From Mucilaginibacter ginsenosidivorax (GTDB lineage: Bacteria; Bacteroidota; Bacteroidia; Sphingobacteriales; Sphingobacteriaceae), in contig NZ_CP042437.1 in NCBI RefSeq assembly GCF_007971525.1, forward strand, positions 6,138,001-6,202,000: a stretch of 64,000 nucleotides of DNA, given 5' to 3'. Every line of letters starts with the position of its first letter. The first letter of the stretch is position 1. Positions 32,025 through 41,516 of the stretch are shown here, piece after piece. The notes under the pieces were generated by a model, which worked only from the letters and a program-made list of their open reading frames with translations, was not told the DNA's origin and made no database searches. A program made the translations under genes and the position numbers.

Positions 32025-32669
32025 CTACAAAAGCTCCGTCAGCTCGGCAAAGCTATCCACTGTAGCCACCATACCATCAGGCACAACGCCGAAACCATAG
32101 CTTGCAAAAATGAATGGTACGCCTGCTTTTGTTGCCGATGTATAATCGCCCATGGTATCGCCTACGTAAACAGGTGCCTGAAGGCCATGATCGTTCACAA
32201 TATCTTTAATATTATCTGCCTTGGGGTTGCCTTTGGTACCAAAGCATTGGTGCGCCAAAAAGTAAGGGTGCATGTTATTTAAATCCAGGAATACCTCGAT
32301 ATATCCACTTTGGCAGTTACTCACAATGTATAGCTTGTATTTTGTGCCCAGGTATTTCAGTGTTTCTTCCAGTTCAGGGTAAAGCTCGCCACCTTTTTTA
32401 TGCAATATTTCCAGTTCGCTTACAGCACATAAGGCTTGCACTTCCTTACGCTGTTCATCGCTCAGGGTGGGGAATAGCTTATCAAATATGGCATCATAAG
32501 TCATCCCGGTAATTGATCTTACCCGTTCAACAGTCATATCTTCGTTCAAATAATCAACCTGATTAATGGCGTGTTGCCAGGCCAGTGCCACGTTTGCTGT
32601 GCTGTCCCAAAGGGTGCCGTCCAAATCAAAAATTATACTGTCGAATTTATTTTTTAGTGAAGTGCTCAT
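32025..32669 (-). CDS. HAD-superfamily hydrolase (phosphoglycolate-phosphatase-like)
   Basis: 214 residues. Motif I DSIIFDLDGTLWDST holds the nucleophile aspartate. Motif II is the SN of YIVSNCQSGYIEVF, motif III the lysine in GNPKADNI and motif IV YVGDTMGDYTSATKAG. The cap is an alpha-helical insert between motifs I and II, as in Gph-type enzymes that dephosphorylate small phosphates. The substrate is unknown. Its stop codon is directly adjacent to that of accC on the opposite strand, leaving no room for a dedicated terminator. Confidence 0.92.
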   Translation of the reverse strand: MSTSLKNKFDSIIFDLDGTLWDSTANVALAWQHAINQVDYLNEDMTVERVRSITGMTYDAIFDKLFPTLSDEQRKEVQALCAVSELEILHKKGGELYPELEETLKYLGTKYKLYIVSNCQSGYIEVFLDLNNMHPYFLAHQCFGTKGNPKADNIKDIVNDHGLQAPVYVGDTMGDYTSATKAGVPFIFASYGFGVVPDGMVATVDSFAELTELL

Positions 32670-32746
32670 GATGGCGGCAAAAATAGAGGTTTATTTTTCT
32701 GTGTGGCAAATGGCACCGATTTATTTTATATTTAGATTATAAAAAG

Positions 32747-33232
32747 ATGATCTATTTTAAAAAAGTGAGATTTAACGAAGAGGATGGAGCTATATTGGAA
32801 GCTGCCTTAGCTACGTTTTCTGAAGAACGGGAAAGTTTGGCCGGGTTTCAGCCTAAAGTTGCTAACTTAATTTTTGCAAAGCAGATAGTTAAAAATAACA
32901 TCAATTATACCCGTTTAATGTCGCGGTTTGACAGGTTTGTGCCTAAGCTGATTTTTAATACTGTGACTAAGGAAGGCAACTGCATTTGCCGGTCTGCTTT
33001 AAGTAATCGTTCAGCTGGTGTTTTGATATTGATTACCGGCGGTATTATTGCCAATACCATGTTGACAGACAATAATGCCCCGCATTATGCCGCGCTGATA
33101 GTCCTCAGTTCGGCTTTAACCATTTTTGTTTTATTCATCATATTGGAATGCCTGCAAACACAAATGAAAATGAAGAGGGCTGTATCATCCTATAAATTGA
33201 TTCAACGGATTAAACTGTTACATAAAGTGTAG
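32747..33232 (+). CDS. Hypothetical protein with two C-terminal membrane helices
   Basis: 161 residues. The first 95 are polar (EDGAILEAALATFSEERESLAGF). Two hydrophobic helices follow, around SAGVLILITGGIIANTML and YAALIVLSSALTIFVLFIIL, and then a short charged tail. No family was recognised. The start ATG at 32747 follows an AT-rich leader, as is usual for this genome. It precedes the ABC exporter gene by about 100 bases on the same strand. Confidence 0.65.
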   Translation: MIYFKKVRFNEEDGAILEAALATFSEERESLAGFQPKVANLIFAKQIVKNNINYTRLMSRFDRFVPKLIFNTVTKEGNCICRSALSNRSAGVLILITGGIIANTMLTDNNAPHYAALIVLSSALTIFVLFIILECLQTQMKMKRAVSSYKLIQRIKLLHKV

Positions 33233-33331
33233 CTATTGTCATCCACCCCTCACAAATACCGGCGCTGTATGCTAATCGCTTGCCAATTGAGTAAATTTGT
33301 TTAAATACATTAAACAAAGAAGGATTTTATA

Positions 33332-35170
33332 TTGAATACCAACCGCCCGCCTAAAAATACCATCGACAACAAAATAACCCTAAAAGAACGTTTCGACGCG
33401 TTGCGCAATCTGCCTGCTTTTTTTAAGCTGGTATGGCAAACCAACCGTTGGATGACTGTAGTTAACGCCCTGCTACGCATTGCCCGTTCGGCTATGCCGC
33501 TTGGCTTGCTGTACGTGGGCAAGCTTATCATTGATAAGGTGGTTACCATAAGCCACAGCCAGGTAAAAGAGATGACCCAGCTTTGGGAACTGGTAGGGCT
33601 TGAGTTTGCCTTGGCGATATTGACAGACGCGCTAAGCCGGGCCATCACCCTGATGGATAGTCTGCTCGGCGATTTATTTAGCAACCATACATCTGTAAAA
33701 ATTATGGCGCATGCCGCCACGCTTGATCTTGACCAGTTTGAAGATTCGGTGTTTTATGATAAGCTGGAGCGCGCCCGGCAGCAAACCGTTGGCCGTACCA
33801 TATTACTATCGCAGGTAATGAGCCAGGTTCAGGATTTAATTACCATGGGCTTTTTGGCTGTGGGGCTCATGACTTTTAACCCATGGCTTATTATATTATT
33901 ACTGATAGCCATAATCCCGGCTTTTTTAGGCGAATCGTACTTTAACGACCGTAGCTACGCCCTTACCCGTGGCCAAACGCCCGAGCGGCGTGAGCTGGAT
34001 TATATCCGTTACCTGGGTGCAAGCGACGAGACTGCCAAAGAGGTAAAAATATTTGATCTTTCGGGCTTTATCATTAACCGGTTTAAGCAGCTTTCGAATA
34101 AATTTTATGCTGATAATAAGCGGCTGGCCATCAACCGGTCATTATGGGGTACATTTTTTGCTATGCTGGGGAGCCTGGGCTATTACGGCGCTTACGTAGT
34201 GATTATTATACGTGCGGTACAGGGCAGTGTAACCATAGGCGAACTGGCTTTTCTGGCAGGCTCGTTCAGGCAGCTAAGGGCTTTGCTTGAGGGAATACTC
34301 ACCCGATTTACAGCAGTATCGCAAGGGGCTATTTACCTGCGCGATTTTTTTGAATTTTTTGAGATCGAACCTAAAATTAAACTTTCGGCAAGTGGCCTGC
34401 CATTCCCTGAAACTATACAACAGGGCTTTACTTTTGAGGATGTTGGGTTCAGATACCTCAACTCCGACAAATGGGCCAACAGGCACCTTAGTTTTACCCT
34501 TTACCCCGGCGAAAAGCTGGCGCTGGTAGGAGAGAACGGGGCTGGCAAAACCACCCTGGTTAAATTGCTATCCCGGTTGTATGACCCAACCGAGGGACGC
34601 ATTTTATTAGATGGTATTGACCTGCGCGAATATGACCTGGCCGATTTGCGGCTTAACGTAGGCATTATCTTCCAGGATTATTTACGGTATCAAATGAGCT
34701 TTGCACAAAACATTGCTGTAGGTAAAATAAGCGAACAGGATAACCGGCCGCTGATAGAGCACTCGGCCCGCCAAAGCCTGGCCGACGTATTGGCTGCCAA
34801 ACTACCGGGCGCTTATGACCAGCAGCTGGGCAAGCGCTTTGCCGATGGCGTTGAACTATCTGGCGGCGAATGGCAAAAAGTTGCCCTTGCCCGCGCCTAC
34901 ATGCGCGATGCGCAACTGTTGATATTAGACGAGCCAACATCGGCACTTGACGCCCGCGCAGAATTCAGTGTTTTTGAACGTTTTGCCGAACTTACTAAAG
35001 GCCGTTCGGCGGTGCTCATCTCGCACAGGTTTAGCACCGTGCGCATGGCCGACAGGATACTGGTACTGGAAAAAGGCGAACTGGTTGAAATTGGCAGCCA
35101 TGAAGAACTGCTCCTGAAAGGCGGCCGCTATGCCGAGTTGTTTGATTTACAGGCGGCAGGGTATAGGTAG
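33332..35170 (+). CDS. ABC exporter, fused permease and ATPase
   Basis: 612 residues. A six-helix transmembrane domain (about residues 30-330) is fused to an ATPase domain with Walker A GENGAGKTTL at about 400-409, the Q-loop region GIIFQDYLRYQ, the signature LSGGEWQK at about 509-516, Walker B LLILDEPTSALD and the switch histidine in VLISHRFSTV. It should act as a homodimer and export lipid, peptide or drug-like cargo. The start is a TTG at 33332; no ATG lies near it, so the TTG is preferred. The stop codon runs directly into a 19-unit heptamer array. Confidence 0.9.
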   Translation: MNTNRPPKNTIDNKITLKERFDALRNLPAFFKLVWQTNRWMTVVNALLRIARSAMPLGLLYVGKLIIDKVVTISHSQVKEMTQLWELVGLEFALAILTDALSRAITLMDSLLGDLFSNHTSVKIMAHAATLDLDQFEDSVFYDKLERARQQTVGRTILLSQVMSQVQDLITMGFLAVGLMTFNPWLIILLLIAIIPAFLGESYFNDRSYALTRGQTPERRELDYIRYLGASDETAKEVKIFDLSGFIINRFKQLSNKFYADNKRLAINRSLWGTFFAMLGSLGYYGAYVVIIIRAVQGSVTIGELAFLAGSFRQLRALLEGILTRFTAVSQGAIYLRDFFEFFEIEPKIKLSASGLPFPETIQQGFTFEDVGFRYLNSDKWANRHLSFTLYPGEKLALVGENGAGKTTLVKLLSRLYDPTEGRILLDGIDLREYDLADLRLNVGIIFQDYLRYQMSFAQNIAVGKISEQDNRPLIEHSARQSLADVLAAKLPGAYDQQLGKRFADGVELSGGEWQKVALARAYMRDAQLLILDEPTSALDARAEFSVFERFAELTKGRSAVLISHRFSTVRMADRILVLEKGELVEIGSHEELLLKGGRYAELFDLQAAGYR

Positions 35171-35302
35171 TTGTGAGTTGTGAGTTCTGAGTTGTGAGTT
35201 GTGAGTTGTGAGTTGTGAGTTGTGAGTTCTGAGTTCTGAGTTCTGAGTTCTGAGTTCTGAGTTCTGAGTTCTGAGTTCTGAGTTCTGAGTTCTGAGTTCT
35301 GA
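35170..35302. repeat. Tandem array of 19 heptamers
   Basis: Nineteen consecutive 7-bp units fill 133 bases: eight early units, mostly GTTGTGA with one GTTCTGA, then eleven identical GTTCTGA units from 35226. It starts at the last base of the ABC exporter stop codon. Only one arm is present, with no inverted partner. Reverse-strand translation gives a repetitive QNSELRT peptide, which I regard as a shadow. Confidence 0.9.
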
Positions 35303-35369
35303 GTAGCATTATGTTAAATGAGGCATTAAGTGGGTATACCCAAAGAAGTGTTATTCAGAGGATGAATGG

Positions 35370-36209
35370 TTACAACTCGCTCAATTTAAATGTATCTTTT
35401 ACCCTGATGCCTTTTTCTGTTTGTTGCAATGTGCAGCACTCATTTATCGGGTCGTGTTCAAAGTAAAGTACATAATCCTGCTCCAGGGCCTCTGTAAGGA
35501 ATAGTTTTTTCTCTTTGAGGGTAGTAAGCGGGAACATGTCATAAGCCATTACGTAGGGTAGTGGGAGGTGGCCTACAGAGGGCAGCAGATCGGCCATGTA
35601 AAGTATTTTTTTGCCTTTGTAGCTAATAAGCGGCAACATCATCGCTTCGGTATGGCCGGATACAAAACGGATATAAAAACCTTCGGCAAAGTTGATCCCG
35701 TCCTGTGCATCTATAAATTGCAACTGGCCGCTTTCCTGTATGGGCAATATGTTCTCCTTTAAAAAAGAGGCTTTTTCGCGGTCGTTAGGATTTATTGCCC
35801 AATCCCAATGTTTGGGGTTGCTCCAGTATGTTGCATTTTTGAAGGTGGGTAGCAGTTTTTCACCATTGCGCACTACTGCACCGCCTACGTGGTCAAAATG
35901 CAGGTGTGTTAAAAATACATCGGTAATATCATCGCGGTGAAAACCAAGTGCGGCAAGCGAACTATCCAGTGTAGCATCGCCATGTAAATAATAATGACTT
36001 AAAAACTTTTCGTCCTGCTTATTGCCAATACCGGTATCTACCAATATTAAACGGTTGCCGTTTTCAACCAGCAGGCAGCGCATGGCCCAGGTGCATAGGT
36101 TATTGCTATCGGCAGGGTTAGTTTTGTTCCAAATGGTTTTGGGTACCACCCCAAACATGGCGCCTCCATCTAATTTAAAAAAGCCGGTATCGATAGTGTG
36201 TAGTTTCAT
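35370..36209 (-). CDS. MBL-fold metallo-hydrolase (lactonase-like)
   Basis: 279 residues of the metallo-beta-lactamase fold. The zinc motif is THLHFDHVGG (H-x-H-x-D-H); further ligands are the histidine in FVSGHTEAMMLPL and DLLPS, plus a late histidine in YFEHDP. The N-terminal LVDTGIGN loop fits the family. Closest in look to the lactonase-like subgroup, whose members hydrolyse lactones or esters; a quorum-quenching role is only a guess. It is downstream of lpdA on the same strand, separated by heptamer element D. Confidence 0.9.
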   Translation of the reverse strand: MKLHTIDTGFFKLDGGAMFGVVPKTIWNKTNPADSNNLCTWAMRCLLVENGNRLILVDTGIGNKQDEKFLSHYYLHGDATLDSSLAALGFHRDDITDVFLTHLHFDHVGGAVVRNGEKLLPTFKNATYWSNPKHWDWAINPNDREKASFLKENILPIQESGQLQFIDAQDGINFAEGFYIRFVSGHTEAMMLPLISYKGKKILYMADLLPSVGHLPLPYVMAYDMFPLTTLKEKKLFLTEALEQDYVLYFEHDPINECCTLQQTEKGIRVKDTFKLSEL

Positions 36210-36216
36210 GATTAGT

Positions 36217-36324
36217 CAATAGCCAATGGTCCATAGACCATAGTTCGAAAAAACAATAGATGTAAAAAAGCCGATAGTTCAAAGTTAAAAAAAATAACTA
36301 TGGACTATCGGCCATCGGCTATGG
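36217..36324. repeat. Heptamer hairpin element D
   Basis: The left arm 36217-36244 is four 7-bp units (CAATAGC, CAATGGT, CCATAGA, CCATAGT). The right arm 36297-36324 holds their approximate complements (ACTATGG, GCTATGG and two more). Interior about 52 bases. Same four-by-seven layout as elements A, C and E with different words. Confidence 0.7.
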
Positions 36325-36331
36325 ACTTGTT

Positions 36332-37723
36332 TTACAAGTGTATTACTTCGTCATAAGCAGCGGCGGCAGCTTCCATTACAGCTTCGCTCATGGTTGGGTG
36401 CGGGTGAACCGATTTAATGATCTCGTGTCCGGTAGCTTCCAGCTTGCGGGCTGTAACTACTTCGGCAATCATTTCGGTAACGTTGTAACCCAGCATGTGC
36501 GCGCCCAGGAATTCGCCGTATTTGGCATCAAATATCAGTTTTACAAAGCCATCTTTGGCGCCGGCGGCACTTGCCTTGCCCGATGCCGAGAATGGGAATT
36601 TACCAACCTTAATTTCGTAACCTGCTTCTTTAGCCGCTTTTTCGGTATAACCTACTGATGCCACTTCGGGCGAGCAATAAGTACAACCCGGAATGTTGTT
36701 ATAATCTAAAGGATGCGGGTTTTGACCTGCAATTTTTTCAACGCAGATAATACCTTCTGCAGATGCAACGTGGGCAAGGGCCTGGCCTTTTACAATATCG
36801 CCAATGGCGTAAACACCATCAATATTGGTTTTGTAATAGTCATCAACCAATACTTTGCCGCGCTCGGTTTTAACACCAAGTTCTTCCAGGCCAATACCCT
36901 CAATATTGGTAGATATACCTACAGCAGATAAAACAATCTCGGCCTCGATAACTTCCATGCCTGTCGCCGTTTTTACATTTACCTTGCAAAGTTCGCCGGT
37001 GCTGTCAACAGATTCTACGTTGGCGCCGGTAAGGATGTTGATGCCTTGCTTTTTTAATATGCGTTGTAAGTTTCTTGAAACTTCTTCGTCTTCAAGCGGT
37101 ACAATATTATCCAAATACTCAACAACGGTAACTTTAGTGCCTATTGAGTTATAAAAATAAGCAAACTCGATACCTATAGCACCAGATCCTACCACAACCA
37201 TTGATTTTGGCTGTTTTGGCAATATCATAGCCTGGCGGTAACCTATAACTTTAACGCCATCCTGTTTTATATTTGGTAACTCGCGGCTGCGGCCACCTGT
37301 TGCAAGAATGATGCTGGTGGCTGTAATTTGTTTAGTGCTGCCATCGTTTAATTTTACTTCAACAACACCTTTTGATTTTAATTTACCAAAACCGTTTATT
37401 ACTTCGATTTTGTTTTTTTTCATTAAAAATTGTACGCCTTTGCTCATGCCATCGGCTACGCCGCGGCTGCGTTTGATAACCGCGCCAAAATCAACTTCGC
37501 CTGTGCCGTTTATTTTAATACCATAATCCTGCGAGTGGTTGAGGTATTCAAAAACCTGGGCGCTTTTTAATAAGGCTTTAGTTGGGATACAACCCCAGTT
37601 GAGGCAAATGCCACCTAATGATTCTTTTTCGATAATGGCAGTTTTTAAACCGAGCTGAGAAGCACGGATAGCTGCTACGTAGCCACCCGGGCCCGACCCT
37701 ATAACAATTAAATCGTAGTCCAT
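36332..37723 (-). CDS. lpdA: Dihydrolipoyl dehydrogenase
   Basis: 463 residues. E3 subunit of 2-oxo-acid dehydrogenase complexes; reoxidises dihydrolipoamide with NAD+. FAD motif LIVIGSGPGGYVAAIRASQLG opens the protein, followed by the redox disulfide C40/C45 in GGICLNWGCIPTKALL, the NAD-binding VVVGSGAIGIEFAYFY, GVYAIGDIV and the C-terminal catalytic histidine in HPHPTMSEAVMEA. Full length. No other complex subunit is adjacent. It is divergent from the large TonB-dependent receptor gene. Confidence 0.96.
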   Translation of the reverse strand: MDYDLIVIGSGPGGYVAAIRASQLGLKTAIIEKESLGGICLNWGCIPTKALLKSAQVFEYLNHSQDYGIKINGTGEVDFGAVIKRSRGVADGMSKGVQFLMKKNKIEVINGFGKLKSKGVVEVKLNDGSTKQITATSIILATGGRSRELPNIKQDGVKVIGYRQAMILPKQPKSMVVVGSGAIGIEFAYFYNSIGTKVTVVEYLDNIVPLEDEEVSRNLQRILKKQGINILTGANVESVDSTGELCKVNVKTATGMEVIEAEIVLSAVGISTNIEGIGLEELGVKTERGKVLVDDYYKTNIDGVYAIGDIVKGQALAHVASAEGIICVEKIAGQNPHPLDYNNIPGCTYCSPEVASVGYTEKAAKEAGYEIKVGKFPFSASGKASAAGAKDGFVKLIFDAKYGEFLGAHMLGYNVTEMIAEVVTARKLEATGHEIIKSVHPHPTMSEAVMEAAAAAYDEVIHL

Positions 37724-38091
37724 ATTTTTAATGATATACTTTGATAACTAAATTTTTGTTTTGAACGGATTTATAGCCGGATGTGTAATAAACGCAGGGG
37801 GCTACATTTTAAAGGCGCAAAGCTAAGTAAAAAGGGGCGAAATGAGAAAAACGATCATTTTACCAGGGCGATAAAAAATTATTTTTACAGCCCGGTGTTT
37901 GTGCAGATTAAAGTAACAAGATAATTACAAGTATTACATTAAATCTACCTTTTTACTATGCATTTTGTGTGATTTTATGACATTATGTTGAAAAATATAT
38001 AAAGATTGTTAACATAAACTTAACATTGACAATGAGGGGATTAGTTATCTTTGCTGCCAATTAACTCAAAGTATAATTAAAAAAGCAATTT
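37724..38091. other. Divergent intergenic region lpdA / TonB-dependent receptor
   Basis: 368 AT-rich bases with no gene. The right end carries the receptor promoter at 38025-38053. About 37850-38000 shows nothing further I can assign; the lpdA promoter must lie in its left part. Confidence 0.5.
38025..38053 (+). promoter_or_regulatory. Bacteroidota-type promoter of the TonB-dependent receptor
   Basis: ATTGAC at 38025-38030 supplies the -33 TTG, and TATCTTTG at 38046-38053 matches the -7 consensus TAnnTTTG, with 17 bases between TTG and TA. The ATG follows 38 bases later. Confidence 0.75.
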
Positions 38092-41000
38092 ATGAGGAAG
38101 CATTTACTTCTTTTATTATTATTAACCGGTTTTACATTCCTTATTAACAGGAATGCGGCTGCCCAGGGGGTTACCACCGCCAGCATTAACGGTATCGTTA
38201 CCGATGCTAAAGGTGCCATCCCGGGTGCTACGGTAACCATTACACACGTGCCAACCGGTACAGTGTATGCAACTGTTAGCCGTTCAGACGGCCGGTTTAA
38301 CATCCCCAACTTAAGGGTTGGCGGTCCGTACACCTTTAAAGTAAGCTTTATTGGTTACAAAACTTACCAGCAGGATAACATTACATTATCTATCGGCCAG
38401 GATCAAAAGCTTTCTGCCGCGCTTGAGGATAATACAGCTACTTTGGGCGAAGTAAAGATAACAGCTTCCGGTAGTAAAGTAATTAACTCTTCACGTACCG
38501 GCGCCCGCGAAACTATCAGCCGTCAGCAAATTGAAAGTTTGCCTACTATTAACCGTTCTTTATCTGACTTCACTAAATTGACTCCATCTGCAAACGGTTT
38601 AAGCTTTGGCGGCCGTAGCAGCGGTTACAACAACATCACTGTTGACGGTGCGTTGTTTAACAACTCATTTGGTTTATCAGGTACTTTGGGTGGCCAAACA
38701 AGTTCACAGCCTATTTCATTAGATGCGATTGACCAAATCCAGGTTGATATTGCACCTTATGACGTTCGTCAGGGTAACTTTACCGGTGCAGGTGTTAACA
38801 CTGTAGTAAAATCAGGTACCAACGAATTTAAAGGTACAGTTTATGATTACATCCGCAGCACCGGCCTTACCGGTTACCATGCAGGTGTTACTGATATTGT
38901 TAAAACACCTTTTAACTATCACCAGGATGGTTTAAGCATTGGTGGTCCAATCATCAAGAATAAATTATTCTTCTTTTTATCAGGCGAGCAGGAACGCATC
39001 AGCAATCCGGCTACTGCATACGTAGCTGCAACCCCAGGGGTAAGCGGTGCTACCGTGTCACAAGCTGATGCTGCAACCTTAAACTCAATTTCTGATTACC
39101 TGAAATCAAAATATAGCTATGATCCGGGTGCTTACCAGGGCTACAGCTATACTACGCATAGCGACAAGATTACCGTTAAGTTAGATTGGAACATCAATAA
39201 AAATAACACTTTAAGTGCTAAGTATTTTTATTTGAAATCATATAAAGATCAGCCTGCAAGTAACTCAGGTATCACAGGTATCAGCAATACTACCCGTGCA
39301 CCAGGTGTTACTACGCTGCCATTCTATGGTTCAGGTTACCGCATCAATAATAACTTTAACATTGGTATTATCGAGTTGGATACCCGTATCAGCAATTCAT
39401 TCTCAAATAGGTTAACTGCCGGCTACTCTGCCCTGCGCGATTATCGTGCGTCATTAGGCGGTGCCGCTATACCAATGGTTGATATTGGTAATGGTGTTTA
39501 CGATCCATCTACAGGTAAAGAAACTACTGCGTCGGCTGTTACAACCAGCTTTGGTTATGAGTTGTTTACTGCAGGTAACTTGTTAAGCACAAACATCCTT
39601 CAGTTTTCTGATGATTTAACTTACTACGCAGGTAAACACGAGGTTACTGTGGGTATCACAGGCCAGGCACAACGCTACACAAACGGTTTTGCGCCAAACT
39701 ATAATGGCTTATATACTTACAACTCTGCTTACGATTTCCTGAATGGCTTACCGGCTACTCAGTATTCAACACGTAACTCTGCATTGCCAGATGGTTCATT
39801 CCCTTATGCTAAAATCAACGCTTCTATTTATAGCGCGTACATACAGGATAAATGGCATGTTACTGATAACTTAAGGGTAACTTACGGCTTACGTGCTGAT
39901 TATGACGTATTCCCAACAACATTGCAGCAAAACGCAAATGTACCTCCTTTAACATTCCAGGGTGGTACGCATGTTGATCCATCGGTATTACCTAAAAACA
40001 GGGTGCAATTATCACCACGTTTAGGCTTTAACTACGATGTGTTTGGCGATGGTACTACACAACTACGTGGTGGTACAGGCTTATTTGCCGGTACAGTTCC
40101 ATTTGTATGGGTATCTAACCAGGCATCAAACAACGGTGTGTTATTTGGTTCGTATACTGTTAACAAAAGTGCAACTCCAAACGATCCCCGTTTAATATTT
40201 AACCCTGATGTTAATGCTAACCGCCCGGCTGCCGGTGCTGGTGTTGCTAATACATCATACGAGTTAGATGTTGCCAACCCTAAATTGAAGTATCCTAAAA
40301 TCTGGAGGTCGAACTTAGCTATTGATCAAAGATTGCCAGGTGGTATCATTGCTACAATAGAAGGTTCATACACCAAAGATGTTAACGCTATTTACCACCA
40401 AAACCTGGTACTATCTGATGGTTATTCAACATTAGCTGGTCCGGAAGGTCAAATCCGTTACGATTCAAAAAATACAACTCCTGCCGCTGCTGCTGCAACT
40501 GCTGCAAACCCATCTATCACCGGTTTGTATTACATGACCAACACCAGCAAAGGCTATTCATACTTTGTTACTGCCCAATTACAAAAAAGCTTCAGCAATG
40601 GTTTGTATGCTAACGTAGCTTACACCCATACAGGTTCAAAAGATGTTAACGATGGTGGTTCAACCGCATCAACTATCTGGAGCACCCGTTACGTAGCAGG
40701 TAATCCAAATGCCGATAACCTTTCAAATAGCTCATATGTACAACCAAACAGGGTAATTGCTTCATTCTCATACAAACATGAGTACTTTAAACATGCTGCA
40801 ACAACCATTGGTTTAATATTTGAAGCTGCTAATAATGGTGCCGTATCATACATTACCTCGGGCGATCCAAACGGTGATGGTGCTACCAACGATTTAATGT
40901 TTATCCCTAAAAACAAAGGTGACATTATCCTGGTGCCAAATGACGCTAAAGATTTACGTACAGCAGATCAGCTTTGGAGCCAGTTAAATAACTTTATTAA

Positions 41001-41409
41001 CCAGGATCCATACCTGAGCAAACACAGAGGTGAATATGCTCAAAGGAACGGTGCTATTTTGCCAACCTTTAAAAGAGCCGATTTACACATTGCACAGGAT
41101 TTCTTTGTAACTGCAGGTAAAGTGAAAAATACCATTGAAATATCTTTAGATATCATCAACATTGGTAACTTACTTAACCGTAACTGGGGTGTTTATCAAA
41201 ACTCATTTACCGGTTTCAGCAATGGATCATCAACTGTTACCAAATACATAGGTGCTGTTACCAATGCAGCAGGTCAAAAACAAGCTACATATTCATTCCC
41301 GTATCTTGATGCAACTAACTTAGTGCCATTGCAATCATCATACAAAGCCGATATCAGCCAGGCTTCACGCTGGCAGGCCCAGTTAGGTTTACGTTATATA
41401 TTTAACTAA
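38092..41409 (+). CDS. TonB-dependent outer-membrane receptor, Oar-like
   Basis: 1105 residues. A signal peptide (MRKHLLLLLLLTGFTFLINRNAAAQ) is followed by a carboxypeptidase-regulatory-like domain (NGIVTDAKGAIPGATVTITH), a plug domain (around ETISRQQIESLPTINRSLSDFTKLTP and YNNITVDGALFNNSFGL) and a long beta-barrel ending in an aromatic C-terminus (LGLRYIFN). The plug and barrel match the Oar-like receptors of Bacteroidota and Myxococcus. It has no SusD partner next to it, so polysaccharide import is less likely. Codon use is even and A/T-ending, suggesting high expression; the consensus promoter and 19-bp terminator agree. Confidence 0.92.
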   Translation: MRKHLLLLLLLTGFTFLINRNAAAQGVTTASINGIVTDAKGAIPGATVTITHVPTGTVYATVSRSDGRFNIPNLRVGGPYTFKVSFIGYKTYQQDNITLSIGQDQKLSAALEDNTATLGEVKITASGSKVINSSRTGARETISRQQIESLPTINRSLSDFTKLTPSANGLSFGGRSSGYNNITVDGALFNNSFGLSGTLGGQTSSQPISLDAIDQIQVDIAPYDVRQGNFTGAGVNTVVKSGTNEFKGTVYDYIRSTGLTGYHAGVTDIVKTPFNYHQDGLSIGGPIIKNKLFFFLSGEQERISNPATAYVAATPGVSGATVSQADAATLNSISDYLKSKYSYDPGAYQGYSYTTHSDKITVKLDWNINKNNTLSAKYFYLKSYKDQPASNSGITGISNTTRAPGVTTLPFYGSGYRINNNFNIGIIELDTRISNSFSNRLTAGYSALRDYRASLGGAAIPMVDIGNGVYDPSTGKETTASAVTTSFGYELFTAGNLLSTNILQFSDDLTYYAGKHEVTVGITGQAQRYTNGFAPNYNGLYTYNSAYDFLNGLPATQYSTRNSALPDGSFPYAKINASIYSAYIQDKWHVTDNLRVTYGLRADYDVFPTTLQQNANVPPLTFQGGTHVDPSVLPKNRVQLSPRLGFNYDVFGDGTTQLRGGTGLFAGTVPFVWVSNQASNNGVLFGSYTVNKSATPNDPRLIFNPDVNANRPAAGAGVANTSYELDVANPKLKYPKIWRSNLAIDQRLPGGIIATIEGSYTKDVNAIYHQNLVLSDGYSTLAGPEGQIRYDSKNTTPAAAAATAANPSITGLYYMTNTSKGYSYFVTAQLQKSFSNGLYANVAYTHTGSKDVNDGGSTASTIWSTRYVAGNPNADNLSNSSYVQPNRVIASFSYKHEYFKHAATTIGLIFEAANNGAVSYITSGDPNGDGATNDLMFIPKNKGDIILVPNDAKDLRTADQLWSQLNNFINQDPYLSKHRGEYAQRNGAILPTFKRADLHIAQDFFVTAGKVKNTIEISLDIINIGNLLNRNWGVYQNSFTGFSNGSSTVTKYIGAVTNAAGQKQATYSFPYLDATNLVPLQSSYKADISQASRWQAQLGLRYIFN

Positions 41410-41423
41410 TATAACCTAACTAT

Positions 41424-41467
41424 AAAAACAGAAAACCCGGCCAATTTTGGCCGGGTTTTCTGTTTTT
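41424..41467 (+). terminator. Very strong terminator, 19-bp perfect stem
   Basis: AAAAACAGAAAACCCGGCC at 41424-41442 and its exact complement at 41449-41467 flank a six-base loop; the right arm ends in TTTTT. It lies 14 bases after the receptor stop. The A-rich left arm could also work for the opposite strand. Confidence 0.9.
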
Positions 41468-41516
41468 ATACATCTTAAAATTCATGGGGGTAGATATCAA
41501 CGCGATTAATTTCCGG

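Noticed and set aside
35170..35302. Possible CRISPR array
   Set aside because: Units are 7 bp and contiguous, without spacers; no cas genes are near.
35031..35309. Reverse-strand frame with QNSELRT repeats
   Set aside because: It is the translation of the 19-heptamer array plus antisense of the ABC exporter; 7-bp units give a 7-residue period by arithmetic.
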